DNA of 64,000 bases from Micropterix aruncella (Eukaryota; Arthropoda; Insecta; Lepidoptera; Micropterigidae): positions 22,436,752 through 22,500,751 of the forward strand of contig OX155967.1 of NCBI GenBank assembly GCA_944548615.1. The letters run 5' to 3'. How positions within the stretch are numbered: position 1 is the first letter of the stretch; each line of letters opens with the position of its first letter. The translations under genes and the position numbers were made by a program. The notes beneath the pieces are model-generated. The model was not told the DNA's origin. It made no database searches and saw only the letters and a program-made list of their open reading frames with translations. Positions 44,502-60,216 of the stretch are shown one piece after another.

Positions 44502-44770
44502 GAATGCGTTCACCGAATAGAAAGAGATACGGGCATGTGGGGCCCTCCTCTATCCTTGTCTAGTTGCGCATGCGCGTTTATCTATAGCATAGCAGACTTA
44601 TGGCGTCGAAGCGTTGCCATAGTAATATATACGCATTGCCATAGTGATATATACGCATTGCCATAGTGATATATGTACGTGTCTCCGTGAATGCACGATT
44701 AGACAATGATGGAGGGGGTACTATATGCTGCTGTCTCTTTCTATTCGGCAGACGCATTGTCAGGCTGGTC
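44502..44770. repeat. Fold-back element, copy B
   Basis: Same design as 230-470: GAATGCGTTCACCGAATAGA at the left and CTATTCGGCAGACGCATTG inverted at the right. A 26-bp internal tandem (CATTGCCATAGTGATATATA type) is expanded here compared with copy A. Confidence 0.75.
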
Positions 44771-45460
44771 ACGGGGTCTCGTAGTTATATGTCAATGTCT
44801 CCGATCCGTCCCATTTAACAGCTGTCGTAAGATGGCGGCATCCAGCCCGATCTCCCTTGGTGCACTCTGGTCGCGTTCGGCAGCGTCGTCCAATGACTTG
44901 CCGCTCTAGGAATGTATAAAACACAAAATTCTTTTACGACTGAAAATCGAGCTGTCTATATAACGTGAAATTTTATTCTCTACAACTATTATTTTATGGT
45001 TTTTTTCAACAGGAGTATCTGTTTCATAGATATGTGGTTTTGGAAAGTCGCAAAATGTAAGTTTGCACCTAAATGAGAAATTTTCCCGGTTTCTAACTTT
45101 TTCGGCTATACCACTGAACCAAATTTGAAGTTTTAGATATTGATTCGATGCAGATTTAGTGTTCTTTAATATTGAATAGAATGATATTTTCCGCCCGACG
45201 TACGGTTTTCGAGCTGCGAGCAAAAAACTGAAAAAAGAGGAAAAATTTCGCGGTTATTTAGCTCCCAAAAGTTATGCACACCTCCTGGGATGGGGCAAAC
45301 TCGGATTACACGCATTTAGGACCAAATGAAGGTATTAAAACGATTTCCAGCTTGCTGGAAATTAATTCCTCAAAACGCTTTTTTTCGATCTTTATTTGAC
45401 TGGCCTAATATTCATTTTATAAAAGAACATTTTATAAATTAACATTAATATAGCCATTAA

Positions 45461-46885
45461 CCCGGTCGCTCCGTCACATCCCTTGGGGGACCAAAGGTCG
45501 GCCGCCTAAAACTCTGTAATGTCCCTTACGGGACCGAACGCTCGCCACTGCGAAGAATGCAATTTATAATTCGAAACGCCGTACTATACGCTTTCTGAGG
45601 GCGCTACGATATGGCCAAAATATCTTTAATTCAAGATTTCCGTCTGGCAATATCGAAGGACGATTTAAAAAGTGAGCATAGACGTCAAACGGCAGTGTCC
45701 GCCGGCAACTCTCACGGCCGAGTATGGTTCCGCGAAATGGGTGATAAAAACAGTGTTTGTGCAGTGTTTTGTGCCATTTACTGGAGAACAGTGAGTAATT
45801 TGCATTTTTAAGTAGTTAAGGAATGAGGATTAGTCAATTGAGATAGTCCATTTGCTGTTTTTCACGAAGATTTATGCAAAATGCTTCGGCGACAACTTAG
45901 CGCCGGGGAAAGATGGCATTTTGTGTTTTGTAATGTTTATGAATTATCACGGAATATCGCGAAATATGACGTAATATCGCTTTATTTCGCTAATAAAATA
46001 GGTATTGCTTCATTTACTTCCTAAGTAATCACATAATAAACCGTATTTTAAAAATTATAAATTGCTTCGTAATATGGCTCGCGAAAATGAATTTGTTTTG
46101 ATAATTACTATGAGAGAATTACCATACTCAGAGTGCGATTTTCTATAGTTTTTCGATGAAATGTGACTTTTTGGAGTATAATAATTAGTTGTTTTACATA
46201 TAATAAGTATATAATGACACAATATATTTGAAAAAATATAACCAATTTTATATTATGAGCATTCAAAGTTTATTATCAAGTTGTGGACGCCAACTCTCAA
46301 AACTTTAGATTTTTTATAATATCAGACAAAGCTGAAAGTTCTGGTGTAATTTTCTAAGAAGTATGATGCAGTAAAAAAGTTATTTTGAAAGAATTTCATA
46401 TTAAAAAAAACCGTAAGTAGTCACAAATTAAAAATTTTTTTTTTTTTTTTTTATGAGAATACATCAAATTTTTCTTGGTTGAATAATTAAATATTTTTGT
46501 AAGCAATTAAGTAAAACAAAATAATTGTTTTGATAAAGCATTTAATAATGAACATAACTGTATTTACAATTTTTGCATATTTTCCGTAATTTGTTATAAA
46601 AACATCGAAATGATTTTATATGCCAGTTTTTTCAGTTCGCCAACTTTGTAATATTTATTCATTATTATCTTAATTGTTTTACGAGATAAATTTATAATGT
46701 TTTATATTTAAAATTTCAATGCGGTCATTTTACAGTTATTCTTTTTATGATCCGTATAGTGGTTTATAACTTATGATCGTTTTCCTCAAGGCCATCGACT
46801 CTCGCCAATTTCACGCGCCAAACTGACAAAACAAACGGGACGGCCGAATGGGCCGAATTTTAACTTCGCGATGTGAGGGGTGGGG
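45461..46885. mobile_element. Possible TTAA-flanked (piggyBac-type) element
   Basis: TTAA at 45457-45460 and 46886-46889, followed inward by CCCGGTCGCTCCG and, inverted, CCCCACCCCTCACATC. Only CCC plus scattered bases match, so the pairing is weak. The interior is AT-rich with no transposase. Confidence 0.35.
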
Positions 46886-47009
46886 TTAATACATTTCAAA
46901 TTATCAAATAATATAAAGCACCTATTTAAAAGATAATAATTTTATAATCATTTTTTTTAAGAAAAAAGGAAAAAGGAAAAAGAAGCATTTCTAAATTTAA
47001 ATCTATAAA

Positions 47010-47456
47010 TTTTACCTCCTCAGGTTGGAGGTAGTGACCACCCAAGTGGGTGTATCTTTTACGCACCAGCGAGCCACACTCGCACATGAGGTGCAGGGGA
47101 GTTTCATCTGCCCCTTGGCAGAACCTGCATATTTTTGTGAGGGTTGTACATGTGTTTGTTCAGACCACAATGCCCCTTGAGCGCCCTCCCCAGTATGCGT
47201 AGATTGTTCCTATTTAGCGATAAGGCCTTTTGGGCCGTCTTACGGTCGTAAGCCTTAATTAGCACTTTGGAATGATTCAAACCTGGCGTGTTGTTCCAGT
47301 GGTTGACGCGGATTGTTCTAAACATATTTGTTTGAGTATTAGGTTTGCAAGGCTTTTTGGTACGCCACAGCAAGGTTCAGGGCCGTATAACGTTCCCTTT
47401 CCTCCCGTCTTAGCAAGTTCGTCGGCTTTTTCATTTCCCTCGATTCCTGCAAAGCT
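47010..47456 (-). mobile_element. Non-LTR 3' end (copy C), inner part with RNase H
   Basis: Continues copy C on the far side of the insertion. The minus strand has GIEGNEKADELAK of RNase H, then NHWNNTPGLNHSKVLIKAYD and the degraded finger (QVLPRGR). Frameshifts are present. The 5' truncation is at about 47456. Confidence 0.87.
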
Positions 47457-48081
47457 AGTATTAGCGGTGATATTACACCCTAGCTGGTTCGAATTCGTTT
47501 GATATGTTCGACTACTTAATATCATTGATCCCTAGACTAATATTCAGTCGATAATAGCATCGATGATGATCGTCGTCGATTGAGTAATGGTCGATGATTG
47601 AGGAATGGTCACTTGATCATCATCGTCGTCTATCATCTCGGGAAAAGCTACATATAGATAGCATGAAAGCATTTTCTTCGATCTGCTCAATTTAAAATTT
47701 TGCATTTGCACCCATTTGAAACTTTTTACTACGAACAACCGAGCAGACTCAACGCTCTACACACAATGAAAGCCTTTTGTGTTCGTCCCAAAAACCGATA
47801 ATCTGCAAATGCTCACTGCTGCTGCACTGCGAGCATGCTCAAGCAAGTTCCTACTGTGGCTACTTCGTATTCCTAGTGTGGCGCATAGACGGCCAGATTA
47901 TGGAAATTTATTGCAAGACCTTTGTTGTATCACATCTATGAATCGCAGCAAGCACAACGAAAATGCTCTAGCGTGGTCGTAATGTGCGCAATTCGTGCAT
48001 GCAGACATCCAGTCTATGGAAATTGAGAGTGACCTATGTTGCATTGCATGTTACGTTGCAAACATATGTACGCGGCTTAAG
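47457..48081. other. No gene recognised
   Basis: 47525-47640 has a GATGATCGTCGTCGA-rich low-complexity patch. The short frames have no known domain. Confidence 0.35.
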
Positions 48082-48842
48082 TCAGCAAACGCAACCACGT
48101 CCCCGAGGAAATTGTGATGGGGAGTCTTGCAAAGGGGTCATCGAACTTCCATTGTCATTCTCCGTATAAACTTTCTTCATTTCTGGATTTGTGAAATACA
48201 CGTAAGCAACAGCGGCGGCGTTATTCAAGTACTCCGTTACATTGGACTCTGCCACCTTCATCGCGTTCTGTGACCGCTTATTTTTCATAAGGCACCCGAT
48301 ACAATGTACCCAATCATAGAAGTGAGGGTTAGCAGAGGCTGTGTAGGGGCTCTTTCTGACAAGTCCCATGTCTATTTGGTACGGGAAATATGAGTGGCTC
48401 ACTGACTTCTTCATCGCCCCCATGATTCTGTCGATGTCAAATTCGACCTGAGCTCTAAATACTCAAACTAGTGGGTCCGGTACGTCTGTCATTCCAAGCA
48501 TAGATAATGATGGTTCGGAAACCTCATGAAGAACATATCTATGCCGGCAAGCAACCTGTTGAATTCTTTGTCGTTTATCCAGGACCTGTATGTGGAGATG
48601 GACTCGGTCATCATAACGTGGTTCTTTTGGAAAGTCTCCATTTGATTGGTGATCTTGTTGGCTATGATTCCCCTGTAATCAGTTATCTCCGCTCGAATGA
48701 TGCGATAGATCCCTACCAAATACATGGCCATCCACTCTCCCTGATCTTCATTAACATCGGTTTTCACCATGTTTGATTTTTGGAGAGTCGGGGTGACGGG
48801 ATATACAGACCATGGGTTAACCTTTTTACCCTTCGTTTCCAA
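48082..48842 (-). pseudogene. Endogenous rhabdovirus-like nucleoprotein fragment
   Basis: Two minus-strand frames, 48842-48489 (117 codons) and 48423-48082 (113 codons), are separated by a break. The first contains NRLLAGIDMFFMRFP and the second SYFPYQIDMGLVRKSPYTAS followed by NPHFYDWVHCIG. The order and spacing of these blocks match the central and C-terminal lobes of rhabdovirus N, the protein that coats the viral RNA. The original ends are missing (230 of about 430-450 residues), and a frameshift plus a short loss lie between 48423 and 48489. No other viral gene is adjacent. Such non-retroviral insertions usually arise when a retrotransposon machinery copies viral mRNA. Remote similarity leaves some doubt on genus. 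Confidence 0.72.
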
Positions 48843-48939
48843 TCGCGATACTTACCAGCAATATAAGCACCCGAACATTTCTCCTTTGACTTACCAGCAA
48901 TATAAGCACCCGAACATTTCTCCTGAACATTTCAGTTAA
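48843..48939. other. Short direct repeat beside the miniature TTAA element
   Basis: ACTTACCAGCAATATAAGCA, followed by CCCGAACATTTCTCCT, occurs twice in tandem (48850-48924). Confidence 0.75.
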
Positions 48940-49230
48940 CCCTTGGAGTAAATGGGTATTTTCATGGATTCATCTGTCTCTTTTGCAGGATTTTCGGCGA
49001 CATCGACCTTAAAGTACTATAACTACGAAACTACTACACCAATCATAAAAAGATTGCATTGAAATTTCGAATATAGAATATTGAAATATCATTTTGTAAA
49101 ACAATTAGATAATTATGAATAAATATAAGAACGTCAAAGAAGTGAAAAAAACGCGGAACCAGATCTGGTCGTATCATACTCAACGGATAATTGTTTCAGA
49201 ACCAGATTTGGTCGTATCATACTCAAGGGG
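48940..49230. mobile_element. 291-bp piggyBac-type miniature (MITE) of the 31675-38561 family
   Basis: TTAA at 48936-48939 and 49231-49234. The first 200 bp nearly match 31675-31900 and the last 75 bp nearly match 38490-38561, so about 6.6 kb of interior is absent. Two ACCAGAT(C/T)TGGTCGTATCA subterminal repeats are present at the right end. It inserted into a hAT transposase fragment. Confidence 0.93.
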
Positions 49231-49243
49231 TTAAGGAGAGGTT

Positions 49244-49445
49244 ACACTATGTTATGAATAGCCTTCATCTCGCCATAGTAGAACATAGAAATACAGCCAT
49301 TATTAATTTTGCCTTTCCAGAGAATTAATTTATTGACAACACTCAGCATATTCTCATTTCGCCCCTGCATACTTGCATTTAATTTATTAGAATGCCCAAA
49401 CAAATCCTGAACAAAAGCTAACTTTATGTACCAAGTTTCATTGCT
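49244..49445 (-). pseudogene. hAT transposase C-terminal fragment (GTF2IRD2/ZBED5-like lineage)
   Basis: On the minus strand the frame reads NETWYIKLAFVQDLFGHSNK, then LNASMQGRNENML and a stop near 49244. That order (W.KLA, D.F..LN.LN, LQG.N) is the region just before the C-terminal dimerisation domain of hAT-derived GTF2IRD2/FAM200/ZBED5-type proteins. The rest is gone. Confidence 0.7.
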
Positions 49446-50472
49446 TACTCAAAAACCTGACGACACACCAAAGGGACACTTGCGACCCACTACTTTGGCA
49501 AACCGGATGAAAACCATTGACTTAGGGTGACCTGAAGGGTACTATGAAGCATGGGTCTGTCTTAATGTGCTCCTAAATGGGCTACACTTTTACTGCAATA
49601 TGTGGCTTCAATATTGTCCACTACAGTCTGGCTATTACAACAACATTTTAATGCAGCATAGACTGGAAAATATATATCTGCTAAAGTATGGCCCATAATT
49701 TTGTCTCGTAAACGGCACAGTATATCGAGGCAACACTAGACTCTGTCTCGGGCGACAGAGCATTGCGGGAAGAGGGTGCGAGGAATGTGGGCAGAGGGGT
49801 AGGTCTTGACGAATGCCTTTGGTTAGCGTTACGCGCAGGTGAGGGTTGGCGACATTTTTGAACGTTTGCATATCCGCGTGGACCGAGTAATGGACATCTG
49901 GCAGCCATACCCGAGCCCTTACAACTCGTGACGTATTCACTTTGATTTCAATTTTGTTCTAAGAGAAGCTACTGTCTGGTATACTGTGTACACGGGCTGG
50001 CTAAGTTGGTTTTGCGCGCTGTTTATAATGCGCTCAGCGATAAAGACTATGTCAGCAGTTTGTTGATGTTTTTGTGCGCTGCGGAGGATTGAGTGTTCGA
50101 CTGTCTTTATGTTGAATGGTGTTAATTATTGATTGATATGTATTATTGCATACGCGTCAATTCTACTCAATAGGAAGATGGTCTCACTAAATATAAGGCG
50201 GTTTTATAGGAGACTTCGCGTGCCATTTGTGTTTTTCTTTTTAAAGTGTTATCTACCTTGATTTTTTTGAAGCCATGAAGTTGTTGATTGTTGGAGCACG
50301 AAGGTTTTCAGTCAAAATCAAAATGTTCTTTATTCATATAGACACAATTAAATATTATTTTTAATTTATGTTCTTATGATGCGTCCAAGCCTTACTCCCA
50401 AGCCGTTTTGTCATTTACATAATCAGATATTGTATAGTATGCTTTTTTATACAATTTTGCTTTGATTGATTG
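49446..50472. other. No gene recognised
   Basis: Unassigned DNA up to the Harbinger element. The short frames at 49635-49940 have no known domain. Confidence 0.35.
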
Positions 50473-50841
50473 TTATGCCCCGGCTACACGCTCCGTCATG
50501 CCTGCGTGTCTCAAAACCGTAGTCATGACTGTATAAAAAGACGGAACACCGTATGGTGGCCACACGTGCAGTTTTAGCTCGCAAACAAGACCGTGCGTGC
50601 TTTGAAAGCTGTCACACGATGTGGCCAACAGAAGAGGTTTTTTTTAATGGGAGCATTATTTTATTGTTTGCTGATAAAAAAACAACAGATAAACAAACGA
50701 CGACGTAGAAGTAAGTGGAGCAAAAAGTGGTTATTACGGAGAAACATACATTCACATGTTAACTTAATCGAAGATTTGAGAGACGACCCAGAAGACTGGC
50801 GTAGTTATCTAAGGATGGATGAAACAGCCTATAATGAGTTA

Positions 50842-50875
50842 CTGCGCCTAGTGACACCCATGTCACTAGGCGCAG
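50842..50875. repeat. Perfect 15-bp inverted repeat in transposase exon 1
   Basis: CTGCGCCTAGTGACA (50842-50856) and its exact reverse complement (50861-50875) are separated by CCCA. The second arm belongs to about 20 extra bases relative to the expected frame. Confidence 0.93.
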
Positions 50876-51187
50876 ACCCATAATTAAAAAACAAGATACC
50901 GTTATGCGCCAGTCTATATCTCCTCATGAAAGATTAACCTGTACGCTAAGATTTTTAGCAACTGGGAGGACTTACAGGGACCTCAGATTCTCAGCAGCAA
51001 TTTCTCATCAAGCATTGTGTAAAATTATTCCGAACACATGTAAAGCCATATATCACGTTCTACACAAAGAATACATGAAAGTAAGTGAATTGTATTTATT
51101 AAAAAAACAAATCTTACATTAACATTAAACTTTAAATTTTAAACTTTAAACTTTAACTTAACTTTTAACTTTAAATTAACATTAAAC

Positions 51188-54946
<3,759 letters not shown>

Positions 54947-55239
54947 TCAGAATATTTACAAACAACTCGTTCTGAAATAACAATTTTGGAAACGTAAACA
55001 ACGTTGCCGGACTGAGGAGCGGATTCAAGAGCGGCTCGATGACCGGCCACACGCTCAGGCAAAACCGTGCAAACTAAAACCGCGCGGTCAAATCTTCAAC
55101 ATGTCGACGATTGCACGAGCCGCTCTTCCGGGACTGCGCGAGCTACCGTCTTGCCGGCCACACGCGCGCTCTTTCGCACGCTCTTTGGTTTGTGCGTTCA
55201 TGCTCGCAGGCATGACGGGAGCGTGTAGCCGGGGCATTA

Positions 55240-56340
<1,101 letters not shown>

Positions 56341-56625
56341 CACCTTTTTAAAGATCTTGGTCTCTCCAGGAAAATAATCAACTCCTTTCTAGAAAAATTA
56401 TCTAAAACCGCAATTTCTGCATCTCAAATTCTATGGCTTTGAAGGGGGAGTGAATGGGTGGTAAGGTGAACGCTCACATGTGGCAAGACAGCTGTCCTAA
56501 ACCTACCACCGCCGGTCGTAAGTCCGGAATCCACCTTTCACCTCCCAGAAGTGTAATAATTATATATGATGGGCCCGATTTTTGGTCGTTGAATTCCATG
56601 GCAACTCCGTTTGTATTTTATTGTA
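56341..56625 (+). mobile_element. RLE-type non-LTR 3' end, diverged copy
   Basis: The plus strand reads LFHLFKDLG-like sequence through a TGA in place of the Arg codon near 56442, then the 3' UTR landmarks AACGCTCACATGTGGCAAGA, CAGCTGTCCTAAACCTACCA and GATGGGCCCGA. It is clearly older than the copies at 6050-7017 and 60462-61137. Confidence 0.85.
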
Positions 56626-56627
56626 TT

Positions 56628-56750
56628 CGTCCTTCTGGTGTTTTATGGATTAGGTCCTCCTTCTTGGTATTTTATAATAGGTCGTCCTTCTTGGTATATT
56701 ATGTATTAGGTCTTCCTTCTCGGTATTTTATAGTAGGTCGTTGTTCAATT
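56628..56750. repeat. Short tandem repeat, period about 33-37 bp
   Basis: Four units of TTCTTGGTATTTTATAATAGG or close variants with TCGTCCTTC between them, right after the 3' end of the non-LTR fragment. Confidence 0.8.
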
Positions 56751-58064
56751 CATTTCTTAGTATTAAGCTTTTGCCTCCAAACTTTTCAATAATACTTATA
56801 CGCTCCGCGGTATTCGTACTATCGCAAAACTATTCGAACAGTTTACATTTCATATAGCAAAATCATATTATATTATTAATTTGTGAACCTTGGAGGACAT
56901 GCTAGGAGCATGCCCTCCAGGCGAATTGAAACACCTATTCGTCTGCTATCTGATGATATTAATGTTTGATGATTAATGATCGAATTATTGACTGATTGAA
57001 TGATGCCCCTTTTCAGGGCCGGTCCCTTTTATAGCACCATGTTCACTTCCATTCTACGATTATTGTTTTTCTCTCACAATTTCATCTCTCTATTCCTTGG
57101 CCCCCCCTTCAATTCTCGAGGATGTACAGATAATGTGATATTATTCGTTTGTTAGTATTTTTTAAATATTTTGGTGAGTTTTCCTTTGATTTTTCTTAGT
57201 TTTCATAAATCCTATTATATTTTAGTGTAGTTTTATGTATTTTGATATTCTCTTTCCAAATCTTCCTAATACTATTTTTTTAAACTTTATATATACGAGT
57301 TTTTCATGTTTAAAAATTTTATTTTGAAAAACTGTGTTCTACTCGTTTTTTTTTAACTTTATTATATTCTATTATATGTGTTTCTTTCTTGGCTTTTCAA
57401 AGTTGATATAATTTTTTTTATATTTCTGTTTATTATGGTATTTTTTATGTTTTTCTTCAATTCTTGGTTTTTTTTCAAAACAGACTTCATTTCTATTACC
57501 GTCCTATTTTTAAAACATTTTCTATATTTTAAAATTATTTTAATGTCATACTTTTAAAACGTCTTTTTAATTCAACACCAGGTGACGCCGACTACGGTCT
57601 ACTTTCCCGCGCTTTTTTCCATTCACCTGTCTATTTGAACTTCCCTTAGCATTGTCGTCTGATTCTTTGTCGTCGCATGTCTGATGCGAATTTATGATCA
57701 TATATGGGCTTGTTTTCTACGCGCTGCTTTCTTATGTTTTTTTATCGTAATATCAATTCTGTTATATTCCTGTATTCAAATATGACATTACAATCCCGAT
57801 CTTCTTTTCAAAAATCCTTTTGATTTTATTTCTATCTCTGAAATTAAATTGAGATTTTTTTGTAACATTAAAAAATTAATCAGCGCCATCTGTCATTTCC
57901 TAATATACCTACCTTCTTGATTTTAATCTGACATTTTATGGCTATTTGTTATATACCTATTAGTTCCACTTTTTTTTATATATGTCGCGACTGGTATTTT
58001 TTTAATTAAATTTTCGCGGCTGTTATCGCCGTCTCGCGATTTTCAAACTAGATAGGTTTGAATG
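56751..58064. other. No gene recognised
   Basis: T-rich DNA on the plus strand. A short inverted repeat GGAGGACATGCTA/AGCATGCCCTCC occurs near 56891-56918. Confidence 0.35.
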
Positions 58065-59235
58065 TAATGAATTTAATTCATTACGTTAAAAAACAGTGCT
58101 ACTTGGGGCTTGTTGTAGGCTCTGGCTCTTGCAGCTGCAGTCGCTTCGGGTTTCCTCAAGGATATGTCCCGGTGTCTGCGTCGAAATCCAGCCAACCATT
58201 GTTTGCCTGCCATCTTTTTTTCATTGCTGAAGTTGAAGCCGGTAGGATAATTCAAAAACTTCGTTCCTTGTGAATCCAAACAATCTCGTTTCTAGTAATT
58301 TAATATGTTCCACCAGTTCTCGTTCTATTTTATATGTGAAGACACTCCTGCCCATACCTAAAACAAAAAGGTACGCGATAAAATCTGTGTGCTAGATGCT
58401 GATTTCAGTCAGGTGGCATCCGTTTGAAAAGATGGCTTTGAGCGAAGAGGCCTTTCTTTCGCGCGCCGGAAGAACGAAAGCTTTCTAGGGATTAGTCTTC
58501 ACCAGAAAGGTTTCTTTAAACCTATTCAGTAGCGTCTAGCACCCGTAATTTAAATTATATACTCATATGTAAATATAAATTAAATACTGTCTCAAAAACC
58601 GCTTACGGCCATTTCATTTCATCGTATTGCCATTGAGGGCTGAATCAAGAACATGTCTGTCATACAAGACCTTTTACTTACTATGTGTTGTTTTGGGCAA
58701 TAAGTTTAACAAGTTTAACATGGTAAAATTATATTTGCTCAAAAACGTACCAAATCATTTCCACTTATGTAAATATTTTTCTCGCTTCCGAATCGGCGCT
58801 TGCGAAGGGGACGAAGCTGGCTGCCATTGTGTATTTCGGGAACAGCATTATCTGCCGGGCGAAACGTTCCATCCACAATGTATAGCTCGTAACATGGACA
58901 TTCAGGTCGCTGAACTGCTTTTTCGAATCTAAAAATCAAAGAAAACTCATAGTGCTCTAGGAAGTAATGATGAAAATAACATATTCAAAACCATTTTGTT
59001 TTGAATATGTTATGCTATCCATGCTAAGAATCCATGCTAAGAAAACGCGGAAGTTTAAAAAATACAAAGTAGGTACGTACCCATACATTTGTAGTTGGAG
59101 CTAAGACTTTATTTTGTTCCAGTGCATGTCTTCTAAGAGTCGAATGTGGGACGTTAAACACTTTAGAAGCCAATAGCCAGCCCATTTAATTATTTTTCAC
59201 AGCTTTAATTAATAGCCTTTTTCAGGTTTTATCCC
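58065..59235 (-). pseudogene. Pogo/jerky-like transposase N-terminal fragment, unit 1
   Basis: From about 59230 the minus strand reads VKNIEMGW, ASKVFNVPHSTLRRH: a Psq-type helix-turn-helix. After an intron-like 700-bp stretch, an exon from 58357 (acceptor TTTTAG) reads ERELVEHIKLLETRLFGFT, then NEKKMAGKQWLAGFRRRH and ISLRKPEATAAARA, the CENP-B/Tc5-type second DNA-binding domain. The gene stops at the unit border, so the DDE domain is missing. The intermediate frames at 58627-58939 have no recognised domain. Confidence 0.78.
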
Positions 59236-59481
59236 AATCCTGTCAGTCTGTTATTCTAAAATAGTTGCAAGGCATGATGCAAGGGCGTACCCAGGATTTC
59301 AGCTAGGAGAGGGCAGGGGGTTGCTTATACCTGTTTCGAAAAGATCGTCGGTCGGGTATATTGAAACAAAAAATCATGAAAATTGACTTTTATTCATTAA
59401 TTTTGATGATGACATAAAACAAATATTATACATAATTATACTATACATTATGTATAATATATAATATTATGTATGTATATA

Positions 59482-60216
59482 TTAATTTAACAGTAATCTT
59501 CTCGGATTTGCCGAAAATTTGTCTATGACAGTCTTTTCAATAAACTCACTGTTGTCTTTTAAATAATTGCGATGTACGCTCATCAGACATAAACCCGTAA
59601 GCCTTTCTTCACCCATGGTGCTTCTAAGCCACGTTTTAACTCTTCGCAGCGTACTGAAGGACCGTTCTACGGTCGCCGTGGTGCATGGGATAGTGCTTAA
59701 AATAATTAATGCCTTTCTGACAGCAGGGTAAAAAATGTTGGCTTCGTTGAACAGATCAACTACTTCTATGTTCCTTAATTGATCATCTGATAAAGCCTTC
59801 GTCACCCATAAATTATGCCAAAGGTTCAGTTCTCCGGTGATATCCAGGTTATAAAATTCTTGGAATGATTCTGCGTTTTTGTGTAGGTCTGTAATGCTGG
59901 TTTTTGTCATATACAAGGGATGTAGCCTGTTTAAAGCAAACGCCGGAGTATTTTCTTGGGAGAATCGAATATTCAATGATGAAATGAGTGAATCAATGTA
60001 TGGTATTATCAGGGAACGCCGCCAATATTCGTTATCATTGTCTGATGGCGGATTACTTCTATGTGTTTGCTTATGAGCAAGACGTGGAACCGAAATTTCT
60101 ATGTTCAAATCCATTGCAACAGCTCGTGCTTTTTGAAGTATTTCATTACTTATTCTATCAGGAAACTCGCGGTCATTTCTGAGAATGTCCTTGATATTTT
60201 TGATGTGTTCCCCTAC
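59482..60216 (-). CDS. hAT transposase last exon, unit 1
   Basis: An open frame of 244 codons begins right after an AG acceptor (CAG|GTAGGGG) at the unit border. It contains NDREFPDRISNEILQKA, then WHNLWVTKALSD and the dimerisation domain with CTTATVERSFSTLRRVKTWL, STMGEERLTGLCLMSVHRN. This is the hAT C-terminal (Dimer_Tnp_hAT) signature of the ZMYM6/TTF-type lineage. Upstream exons with the catalytic DD residues are not in the window, so the frame is a partial gene. Confidence 0.9.
   Translation of the reverse strand, partial: VGEHIKNIKDILRNDREFPDRISNEILQKARAVAMDLNIEISVPRLAHKQTHRSNPPSDNDNEYWRRSLIIPYIDSLISSLNIRFSQENTPAFALNRLHPLYMTKTSITDLHKNAESFQEFYNLDITGELNLWHNLWVTKALSDDQLRNIEVVDLFNEANIFYPAVRKALIILSTIPCTTATVERSFSTLRRVKTWLRSTMGEERLTGLCLMSVHRNYLKDNSEFIEKTVIDKFSANPRRLLLN

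Larger units (their letters stand above)
42851..45405. mobile_element. DNA transposon-like element with about 200-bp terminal inverted repeats carrying a GCDTT gene
   Basis: The left repeat (42851-43052) and right repeat (45181-45405) are inverted copies sharing GGCCAGTCAAAT, GGAATTAATT, CCAGCAAGCTGGAAATCGTT, CCTTCATTTGGTCCTAAATG, TAATCCGAGTTTGCCCCATC and GCAGCTCGAAAACG. TA flanks both ends (42849-42850 and 45406-45407), compatible with a TA target. A single broken gene lies inside. A fold-back element (44502-44770) is nested in the right half. I cannot match this layout to a named superfamily. Confidence 0.82.
42811..47009. mobile_element. 4.2 kb composite insertion into the non-LTR copy
   Basis: TTTTA at 42806-42810 is repeated at 47010-47014, a 5-bp target duplication. 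Joining the flanks gives the uninterrupted sequence seen in copy B. The block contains a 2.55 kb long-TIR element and a possible 1.4 kb TTAA element. The identity of the outermost element is unknown. Confidence 0.8.

Noticed and set aside
45461..46885. Strong call of a piggyBac element from TTAA plus CCC ends
   Set aside because: Ends match only weakly and TTAA is frequent in AT-rich DNA; kept only as a low-confidence feature.
49635..49940. Open frame of 101 codons on the minus strand
   Set aside because: No domain, alternative frame also open, no splice or promoter support.
58480..59090. 610-bp segment present in units 1 and 3 but not in unit 2, considered as an intron or an inserted element
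   Set aside because: The junction lacks a usable GT at the border and shows no inverted repeats or target duplication; simple deletion in unit 2 explains it better.
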